The notes below the pieces were generated by a model, which worked only from the letters and a program-made list of their open reading frames with translations, ran no database searches and was not told where the DNA came from. A stretch of DNA of 64,000 nucleotides from Amoebophrya sp. A120 (lineage: Eukaryota > Sar > Dinophyceae > Syndiniales > Amoebophryaceae). The DNA lies in assembly GCA_905178155.1 (NCBI GenBank), contig CAJINV010000008.1:310001-374000 (forward strand). Reading direction: 5' to 3'. The number at the start of each line of letters is the position of its first letter. The first letter of the stretch is position 1. The position numbers and the translations under genes are program-made. Shown here one piece after another: positions 56,714 to 64,000 of this stretch.

Positions 56714-57312
56714 TTCTAGCGAGTGGTGGGCAGACGATTCGGTATGTAGTAAGGAACACCTGTAATCCTGCAGGCTCTGTGGCCCGTGCGAACTCCCTTC
56801 TTCCGTGCGGGGGTTCGAGGTAGTAATTTCTGTCTGGCATGGACTTTCATATCTGTTGCAGTGCCCCGGCCGCCTATGACAGGGCGGGGCTGGAGGCTCG
56901 TGTCTGCCTGACATTGGCAAAATTGCGTGCGGTTTTTGGGTCTCACTCTTGCAGCGGAGAGGGAGACGACCGATTCCAAAATTAATGTGGAGCTATCAGT
57001 ATCAGCATTGTGTGAAACTTTTGCTCATGCAGCCTGAGCATCCCTCTTCGGGCGTGGCGGGCTGGTCGGGAGCCAGATTTTTCATTTTTACGATTAGGAT
57101 TACGAATTTTAATTATGAAAATTTACGAAGCCTGTACTATCAAATAAAAAAAGGCATACGCGACGACCCTAAGAAATGTGTACAAATTCAAAAAAGAGTG
57201 CATATTCATCGACGAAATTTTTTTCAGATTTTCAATACAGAGGTGGTTTTGCTGCTCATGCTCTCTTCGTCTTCCATTACAGTTATTGAGAAAATTTTTT
57301 TCAGTAATACAT

Positions 57313-57413
57313 TTACAGATTTTTCTTGTCGAAGCATCGGTCATTTTTTAGTTGCCTGTTCTATTTTTCTAAAAAGATTGCGCTCGTTGACGAACACAGT
57401 CCTGGTCCTCGTG
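57313..57413 (+). repeat. Direct repeat R1, copy 2
   Basis: Partner of 56385-56481. It is followed by CCCCCTGCTCATGCGGG, similar to the CCCCTGCTCAGCGGGTTTTC motif at 57460 and the CCCCTGCACACCGGGTT motif near 56540. Confidence 0.7.
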
Positions 57414-57469
57414 ACCCCCCTGCTCATGCGGGCTAAATAGGTCCGTGCCTGATGACCCTGACCCCCTGC

Positions 57470-60301
57470 TCAGCGGGTTTTCCGGACGACAGTCTCGGTT
57501 TTCTCCTTCAAGCGAATGTCCGGCATGAACAGCAGCATGAGGATGCAAATCACTAGCTGCCAGCCTAGGGATATACCGGGAGTCAGAGCGGGGACGGCGA
57601 GAAAGGCGAACCAAAAGGGAAGGGTGGCCACCGCCAAAAGGAACGCAAGCAGGAGGACGGTGCCAGCCATCCAGAACATGCCCAAGAAAAAGGCAAGGCA
57701 GATTTCGAAAGGGGTGGCGGCGCGAACCTCGCCTCCTCGAACAATTTGAATTTGAAGGCTGCCTGTGTCATTTTTACCAGCAGACCACAATACAGATGGG
57801 CCAGTGGCGCCACTCTTCTCCTCGCCGAGTAGCGTGACAAAGGAGCTGCTGCTGCTCGTGCTCCTGGCCGCGGCGGCATAAAGATCGTGATGGTGATCGA
57901 TGTCGTCCCCGCCGTGGACGTGGTCGTGCGCTGGCATGTCCCGCAGCATTTCGTACAACGAAAATTTCGCTCCTGATCCTGCTCTCCCCTGTTGTACTTC
58001 CGTCAGCATTGCCTTTTGCAAAAACTGCAAGAAAGGCTTCCACAAGGCGTCGACAAAGACCCGGGCCATCACAACTTTCGGAGGCTGCTCGCGGCGAGCA
58101 GTAGTAGATAAACTCAAACGACCCACTTTGACGTCCTTGAAGTACATCTTCGCGAGCGGAGCCTTCTGCAGCGCTTTTTGCACCAGGTTCTGCTTCTTTT
58201 CCTCCAGGCTCGACATGATGTTTTTCTTCGTCAGGTGTTTATTTGCGACGTCCAGGCTCAAGAACCTGCTCATCTTCAGATGACCAACATTCTCATCATT
58301 TTCAACATTTTCATCGTTCTTATCGCTTGTGGTATGCTGGTGATGTGATGAACGAGGAGCAGAACAGCAGGCCCGCCTCCACGAGGGCAGCTCCTCCATC
58401 TCCCGACTTGTGTTGCTCTCCTCGAACGAGCCGCTGCTGCAGTCAACAAGGCTGCAGAGCTCTTTCTCCTCTTCCGGCCCGAGCTCGGCGGGAAAGAAAA
58501 CGGCGCCACCGTCTTGAAACATGGACACTTCAAAGCTTTCCACGTCTTCCAGCGACAAGACACCAGGTGCTGCAGCAGTCGTGGTCATGCCACTCCCACT
58601 TTTTCCCTCGTCCCACGTGTTCTTCATCTCCGTCGAAGTTTCAGTGCTCGTTGTACTCCCTCCGATTGAACCTGTTCGACCTTTTTGTTTTTTGCAAAAC
58701 GAATCTTTCGCCAGCGCTGCCACCTTCTGGGCAATTTCTTCCATGCTCGCTTCACTCCGACTCTCTGCGGCCTCCTTCGCCTTCCGGGCCCGGTGCACGT
58801 TGTAGCGCGCCCGGAAGCGAAAGAACCGCGGGAGGTAACCAGAAGTGCTGTCCAGAGCCGAAGTGTGCCGTTCGTAGTCTCGGGTCGTTCTCTCCACGTC
58901 GTCCTGCTTTTCGGCAAGCAGTGCTTCCTTGGTGCTGTCGTGCACACCGTCATAGATCAACCGCGGAATGTCTTCGCTGAACTCCGTATCCGGACGGAAA
59001 AAAAACTCCGGACTTCCACTGGCAGCACCGGACGTCAAGTAGAGCCAGTACGGCGCGCTTCCGTTCATACCTGCTTCGAAGCCGCGGCCCGAATTGGAAA
59101 CACGACCAGCCGCTTTCTTGGCTTTGACTTTCACATTCACGCGCACGCGCGGCAGGAGCTCGTCCTGCAGAGTGAGAGGACCATGATGGTGCTCGTCCTT
59201 CGAAGAAACAGCCGCGACTTCAAGAACCGGAAAAAACTGAACGTACTTCCGCAACAGGGACTCCCGCTTAGCACGCGCAGCTTCAGTGTAAAACAACAAA
59301 TCTCCCCCAGGAGTGTCGGTCTTGCCCGGGTTCCCTTCGTCTGCCGGGGAGGTGCTCGAGGAAGGGGTCGCCGCTGCTGCTCCACCACCATCATCTGTAG
59401 TCAAATGATTCGTCAAAACCGTAAACTTCCCACTGCCACCAACTTCTTCCAAACTGCCGGGCGTCACGCGGTACAGCTTCAGCGTGTCTGTGTCGGTTTT
59501 TTCCCGCCCCTGCAATTCCAATTCCTGCTGCACCACAGATGAAGGGGTCTCTCCTGCTTCCGTCGCGTGGTCCTGACCTCGATGCTGGCCGGAAGTTGTT
59601 GTGCTGAACCCCATTGCCGCGAGCTCCTCGTTTGAGGGGGGAGATACGCCATCCGGCCGCGGCCAATGCACCAAGACCAGGGTGCCTGGCGGAAAGAACC
59701 ACGGGTTGGCCTGTTGAGTTTGATGACGTTGACGGTCGTCAAATTCTGGTTTCATGCTTCCGTCCTTCCTGATCACGCACTGCAGCTGGTCCAGCGACAC
59801 CTCCGACGCCGCCCGCGGCGGCCGCACCACCGATCGTCGAAAGACCGCTGACGCGTGCGCCCAGATGTTGCGGCCCTCGTCGGAAGAAGTATTGTTGTAT
59901 TCGCCTGCAGAAATCTGTGTCTGCACAGGATCATCTTCAGAAAGCAGCGAAGATGTTCCCGACGTCGGGCCGCCGGTCGTGGTCGTGTTCGTGGCAGCGG
60001 CCATCACTTTCGCCAATGGTGCGTGGTACTTAGAAAGCCAGGAGAGCCAGGCTTTGGACATAAACCGCGACAAGGGAGAAGACGACGTCGACTTGCCTTC
60101 GTCCGTGTTGTAGTCGGAGGAGAGCTCGGTCGTGCCGGCCTCGCTCGCCTTCGTCTCCACAACGACCCGAGCTTCCACCTGGACATGATTCCAGGTGTTG
60201 ATCCCGAACAGGAGGGGCATCACCATCAGGATCTTCATGATCGACGGAAAATAAATCGGGTTCGGGGCCGCCCATGACGCGGCTACAGTAGCGCGTACCA
60301 T
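57470..60301 (-). CDS. Hypothetical membrane protein, 943 aa
   Basis: Not recognised. Single exon. ATG at 60301; a second Met about 20 residues in precedes the hydrophobic MKILMVMPLLFGINTW, a signal peptide or anchor. A large, mostly hydrophilic and probably lumenal region follows, with Ser/Thr/Asp runs and a recurring charged KAKEAAESRSEASMEEIAQK helix. Two strong helices close the protein (FEICLAFFLGMFWMAGTVLL, FWFAFLAVPALTPGISLGW) and a basic tail KEKTETVVRKTR faces the other side. The topology fits a large ectodomain held by C-terminal helices. It is the only gene here whose both flanks are repeat-rich. A plus-strand ORF starting near 60318 faces it head to head but lacks coding character. 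Confidence 0.7.
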   Translation of the reverse strand: MVRATVAASWAAPNPIYFPSIMKILMVMPLLFGINTWNHVQVEARVVVETKASEAGTTELSSDYNTDEGKSTSSSPLSRFMSKAWLSWLSKYHAPLAKVMAAATNTTTTGGPTSGTSSLLSEDDPVQTQISAGEYNNTSSDEGRNIWAHASAVFRRSVVRPPRAASEVSLDQLQCVIRKDGSMKPEFDDRQRHQTQQANPWFFPPGTLVLVHWPRPDGVSPPSNEELAAMGFSTTTSGQHRGQDHATEAGETPSSVVQQELELQGREKTDTDTLKLYRVTPGSLEEVGGSGKFTVLTNHLTTDDGGGAAAATPSSSTSPADEGNPGKTDTPGGDLLFYTEAARAKRESLLRKYVQFFPVLEVAAVSSKDEHHHGPLTLQDELLPRVRVNVKVKAKKAAGRVSNSGRGFEAGMNGSAPYWLYLTSGAASGSPEFFFRPDTEFSEDIPRLIYDGVHDSTKEALLAEKQDDVERTTRDYERHTSALDSTSGYLPRFFRFRARYNVHRARKAKEAAESRSEASMEEIAQKVAALAKDSFCKKQKGRTGSIGGSTTSTETSTEMKNTWDEGKSGSGMTTTAAAPGVLSLEDVESFEVSMFQDGGAVFFPAELGPEEEKELCSLVDCSSGSFEESNTSREMEELPSWRRACCSAPRSSHHQHTTSDKNDENVENDENVGHLKMSRFLSLDVANKHLTKKNIMSSLEEKKQNLVQKALQKAPLAKMYFKDVKVGRLSLSTTARREQPPKVVMARVFVDALWKPFLQFLQKAMLTEVQQGRAGSGAKFSLYEMLRDMPAHDHVHGGDDIDHHHDLYAAAARSTSSSSSFVTLLGEEKSGATGPSVLWSAGKNDTGSLQIQIVRGGEVRAATPFEICLAFFLGMFWMAGTVLLLAFLLAVATLPFWFAFLAVPALTPGISLGWQLVICILMLLFMPDIRLKEKTETVVRKTR

Positions 60302-60822
60302 GTTGATCCCGAAGATGGTTTTGTTTCACGCAGATCGGTTTTTGGAAAGCGTGACCCACAAGGTGAACCCTGCGGGGTTTCCCGTACTTGCGCTAGTTCC
60401 CGAGCAAGAGAAGGTGGAAGCAGTAGACGAGGACTGCCTAGTTGCAGAGGTTCTTGAAGACCCTCCTGACCGAAGAACGGTGTCGGTGTCCTCGACTTTT
60501 TCGATCGTCCAGCTTGTTCTACCAGATTATGTCAGTGTGGTGAGCAACAATTTAACTTTCATGCGGTTACGATCCTCAAATGCAACGCGCTTTATCAATT
60601 ATGGACTCCAGTATTGGGCGTGTATTTTTGGCTCCACAAGAAAGCCTGACGCTGTTCCATTCAAAAGCGAAAGAACACGTCTGTCTTCTTCTTGTCATCG
60701 TCGGGCGTGTGTTCTCATCATGCAAGTAGTTTTTAGAAGTACAAAGCTGCTACGCTACTGCGAGAAATGCGCGATGGTCCGAATAGTTTAGTTCTGTACG
60801 AATACCGATGCTGTGGCAAGGG

Positions 60823-61012
60823 GTTTGCATTCAAACAGAAATCGGGCGCACGTCCATACCGATGAAGACGTTTTGCATTCAAACAGAAATCGGGCGTACG
60901 TCAATACCGATGACAGAGCAGCACGTCTAATCATGATGACGGAGGAGCGTACATCAATACCAATGACAGAGAAATCGGGTGTACGTCTAACCATTCCCCG
61001 CAGTTCGGAACC
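60823..61012 (+). repeat. Imperfect tandem repeats and shared R2 motif
   Basis: Units at 60823-60864 and 60872-60914 share TGCATTCAAACAGAAATCGG and TACCGATGA, and a partial unit follows at about 60950-60981. The array ends in TACGTCTAACCATTCCCCGC at 60982-61012, nearly the same as the motif at 56616-56647. Confidence 0.7.
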
Positions 61013-61673
61013 GCTACGCCAATTGCAAGCCTTTCAGGTGGCACTGCTCCATTCTGTATGCGTTTTCTGCGTTTCTGTCTCTCTTGCGTTGATGAAAGCG
61101 CTCTTGTTTCTGCGTTGCGATAGTTGCGTTAACAATGTCCGAGCCGGAGGTTATTATTTGGGCTACTTGCGTATTCGAGAATGAGTTCTTCCGCGTGGTT
61201 CATTTAGCTCATCGAAATCGGATGGATGCGGAGAGCTAGATTCAAAGACGAAATCGGGCAAGGTGGAGGCTAGTCTACAAGGTTTTTGAATTTTGTGCCA
61301 GAGAGATGGGTAGTACCAGTAAGTACTTCTTGCTTCCGATCACAAACGGCGCTAGTAGAGGAAGTATTGCAAGGGATGTGGAGGCAATGCGGGTACTAGA
61401 AGTTGCGGTCAGCGGTGTTTTTTTCCAGTTGATTTTTGACTACACCATTATAGCTGTCGTAGCTCGGTTCGCCGTTTAACCCTCACCACCACCAGCTGCT
61501 CCGCCGACTTCCTCCCCGAAGTCCCACGGCGTGCCGGTGCAATTCTGCATGGTTACCAGGGTATACCTGGTTATTTTTTTTCCAAGCGTTAACAAGGTTC
61601 ACTGAGTGATAGACAAAACGGCTCCTCTGAAGTACTTCCAGGAATTATGAGGAATGCGGGGGAAGTAGAAAGC

Positions 61674-63746
61674 TTAAGCTATGAAAAAAAAAGTATGGCA
61701 CTCGTTCGTGGCAATTGCGACCAGCTCCACACCGTCTGATGTTCTGAGCCGTACATTCTGTAGCTCGGATTCTGGACCGGGTACCAATTCTCGGAGGCTC
61801 TTCTTACAGTTTTGCACGTAGTCCATCATCAGTGCTGATATCCTGAACGAGATTTTTTCCTTTTTCATTTTCTACTTCATCATTTGCGTACTAGCAATTG
61901 GCGATCCGTCATCAATGACACGAAGATTCATTCGTCGCAAATACATACTAATCAAAATCGGCTGTAGCACATCAACAGGGACCCATCGCGCGACCCCGTA
62001 AGTGGGTCTCGAAAGATAAAATATGAACCACCCCTACCGGAAACCCGGGTAGAAATGCCTGGGCCGGCAATTTGGCTGGAAGTCAAGGTAGAAACGCCAG
62101 GGAGTATGGCAATCCCGCCGGTCCCCGTTAGCCGGCCCCCTAGCTCAAAAAGGTACCCGCATCGCGCGCGCAGCGCGCGCGAAGAAAAATTTCGCATGGC
62201 ACACGGCGACACAAGCAGCCGCTCTTGCTTCCTTTGAAGGGCGGGGGTGTGAGCGCGCATGGGCATGGGGCATGCGCGCCACGAATTACTTCTAATCCTG
62301 GAAAGGATTCCCCAGGCGCGCGGTGCGCGCCGGAAAAATGGCAAAACCCCACAGGAGGTCGAAGGAGAAACACTGTACCGGGCCCGGCATTGATTCTTGG
62401 AAAGCTCTGCCCTAGCACAGACGGGCCTGCCCTGCCCCTAAGCAGCCGAAAACCATGTTAACGCGCGCGCGCGCGCGGAATTTTTTCTCAGCTACCAGCT
62501 CCGAATCCGGTTCCCAGTCAGTTTTTGCCGTTTTACCGGCGGGGCCGTAGCAACAAAATAAAAGCGCGCGAGCCAAAAAAGAATTTTTGCAAACCAGACG
62601 AGAACGAGAAGCGCCCCCAGGGGGATTCCGGGGGGGCTTTTTCGTGTTTGATTTTTCGATCGGCAAGAAAAACCACGGCGGGCCCGGGCCCGCCGGGTAG
62701 GCCGGCCCGGCGGACGGAGGGCGGGCCTCAGCAGAAAAAGTTGCCCGCCGAAGCCGCGCGCGAAGCGCGCGGACTAATTTTTTTGGCCAGCAGGCAGCGG
62801 CGATGCCCCGGCCCTCCACGCAGGACACACGCAGCCCGCTAGGAATTTGCACACGCGCGGGCCTGCGCGCTCGCTGCCACACGCCTGTAGGGCGCGCGCG
62901 CCCAATAGCCTGAAGACACCGCCGCGCGCTTTTGTGGCTGCACACCCCGGCGTCCCCTAGCGGCCCTGTGGATGCACGTGCGCCGCCTCGGTCAACCCTT
63001 CCACAGCACCACAAGGACTAGCTTCATTCAAAGGCGTGAAGGAACTCCGCGCCCACGTATTGAAGCTGCAAAGCAGCCACGGATGCCGCTCGGCCTCGGC
63101 GCGGATTTTTTCCAAAAACAATAAAAACGCACGCCGGCCGACCGCGCGAGGGTAGGCGTGCATAAGCTGCGCCACTGTCTCGCGTGTAGGAGGGTTCTGC
63201 GACCATGTTCACCGCGGGGAGTTTTCTCTGCACGACGGAAATTTTTTACGTGTGGCAAAGTTTTCTCTGTGCGGGTTGGACTTTTCTCTGTCGGTTGATT
63301 TTTTATTTTTTTTTTCTAGACCCACTTACCTGCCTAGACAAAAAAAACATAGCACAGCAAGCAGGTATCGACCAGACCCAGAGTATCAGTATCGAGTCGC
63401 AAAAAATTACATTGTAAATACATGACAGCGCGGTCGTAGGTCACGTGCTCGGTGTCCCATTTGCACGGTATGCCGTCCGAGTTCATCATTACATATCCGA
63501 TGACTGTTGGGTACCTGATAATTGTTGTTTTGCCTTTTTTCGCCCTCGTGTTTAAATGAACCTAAAACTACGCTCGCACAGTCTCCGCATTAACGTGCGG
63601 GTGCGATGCTGCCTCTTTCGTGCTAGTGACCAAAGGATTAGGATTCGAAATCGAAGTCGAGACATAAAAAGCCATCGAGCAAATCAGTACTCCGTCTGGT
63701 AGGCCTTGAGAATACTCTCAACATCACTTGTCTGGCCCCCCGCCAT
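61674..63746 (-). CDS. Dynein light chain roadblock/LC7, 105 aa
   Basis: Axonemal or cytoplasmic dynein light chain. Exons 63746-63691, 63514-63422 and 61842-61674 sum to 318 nt (106 codons), the normal family size. Protein reads MAGGQTSDVESILKAYQTEY, then PTVIGYVMMNSDGIPCKWD (family GVIGxxVxNxxGIP), YDRAVMISALMMDYVQNCKK and LQNVRLRTSDGVELVAIATN (family LRxRTxxxE). Intron 63515-63690 is GT-AG with GTAC repeated at both ends (GGA|GTACTG...ATCAG|GTACCC). Intron 61843-63421 is GT-AG (CAT|GTATTT...TTCAG|GATATC), is 1,579 bp long and contains the GC-rich insert. Junctions fall in conserved parts of the domain and keep frame, so the model is reliable. Confidence 0.88.
61998..63329. mobile_element. 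GC-rich 1.33-kb insert with inverted ends
   Basis: Lies within intron 2 of the roadblock gene. The left end GTAAGTGGGTCT (61998-62009) is repeated inverted as AGACCCACTTAC (63318-63329). The interior changes sharply from AT-rich to very GC-rich, with many palindromic CG runs such as GCGCGCGCAGCGCGCGCG (62160s), a (CG)n tract at 62462-62475, and a GGCCCGGGCCCGCCGGG stretch near 62685. No TSD could be matched (flanks ACCCC and CTGCC). ORFs inside (up to 200 codons) look like GC-driven chance frames. It could be a non-autonomous DNA element or an insertion of foreign DNA. Confidence 0.6.
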
Positions 63747-64000
63747 GGTTTTCGCTTTTTACATGGAAAAAAAAAACACTTTCCTTTCCTTCTGTCAAAT
63801 CAAAAATTTCATCGACCTCCATCAAGTTTTACTTTTCAAGTCGGCAGAGAGAATGAGCAACGGTATTCGTTTCGTATTGGTGTCAGCCTTTCGTACGTAT
63901 TCCCGATAACGATACATTTGATTTCACGACGATTTTCCCCAGCTCTCGTTTGCATCTGCCTCTGAGCTATTCTTCGCTCGTGTTCGTGTCGTGCGTACTT

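Larger units (their letters stand above)
55813..57469. other. Intergenic with dispersed and tandem repeats
   Basis: No gene recognised. It contains a duplicated block, an exact 23-bp repeat, and a motif shared with 60982-61012, listed separately. Much of it is AT-rich. Confidence 0.5.

Noticed and set aside
60300-60791. Plus-strand 163-codon ORF facing the 943-aa gene
   Set aside because: Overlaps the start of the supported gene and decays into non-coding sequence; no domain. A 5' exon of an unknown gene cannot be fully excluded.
62412-63014. 200-codon ORF in the GC-rich insert
   Set aside because: Open frames are long here because high GC removes stops; the Arg/Ala/Gly/Pro composition is non-specific and no domain is seen.
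1-64000. CRISPR arrays, tRNA and rRNA genes, bacterial operons
   Set aside because: No regular spaced repeats or recognisable RNA genes were seen. By eye I can miss a tRNA, so a covariance-model scan would be needed to exclude one.

Overview
This is a window of nuclear DNA from a protist, not a bacterium. Genes are interrupted by many short introns, proteins carry long Gln/Ser/Gly/Asn-rich stretches, and several genes are typical of flagellated alveolates: a voltage-sensor/cyclase fusion, an EFCAB10 homologue and a dynein roadblock light chain. Short intron-like elements with terminal inverted repeats (TIRs) and 5-bp target-site duplications (TSDs) sit inside coding exons. Introner elements of this kind are known from syndinean dinoflagellates such as Amoebophrya, so I infer an Amoebophrya-like organism. 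No rRNA or rDNA was seen to confirm this.

Every gene I can support (18) lies on the minus strand, so the window is one co-oriented gene block. In transcription order, from high to low coordinate: dynein light chain roadblock (63746-61674), a 943-aa membrane orphan (60301-57470), EFCAB10-like (55812-54917), a secreted and probably GPI-anchored rhodanese (54228-53491), a divergent sirtuin-like protein (52570-50611), TRM112 (49922-48778), a secreted orphan (48314-47097), a SET-domain protein (46549-44870), PP2A B'' regulatory subunit (43944-40152), a DUF273-type glycosyltransferase (39710-37761), a voltage-sensor/class III cyclase (36925-32198), a 222-aa orphan (31929-30466), a 516-aa orphan (29413-27863), a coiled-coil protein (27717-24473), a CCR4-type EEP nuclease predicted at 3,733 aa (21283-8106), a nodulin-like MFS transporter (6653-3960), a predicted 99-aa protein (3468-2710) and a partial orphan (about 1395 to 1).

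Twelve introner copies fall into six families by their ends: A (six copies), B (two), C, D, E (two) and F. Almost all begin TAT and end ATA or GTA, and eleven have perfect 5-bp TSDs. Removing one element plus one TSD copy restores the reading frame wherever it can be tested. It does so in TRM112, PP2A B'', the EEP nuclease, the MFS transporter and the sirtuin-like gene, where the family or the arithmetic gives an independent check. No placement of the cut within the TSD gives a GT-AG intron. Ordinary GT-AG introns also occur, and nearly half of them carry a short direct repeat of the donor GTN just after the acceptor. A separate 1.33-kb GC-rich insert with 12-bp inverted ends sits in the second intron of the roadblock gene.

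The genes do not form one pathway. They cover mRNA decay, signalling (cyclic nucleotide, phosphatase, Ca2+), tRNA/rRNA/protein methylation, secretion and flagellar functions, as expected for a random piece of a protist chromosome. Exon limits were worked out by hand from frame and splice sites; where exon sums are multiples of three this is stated.
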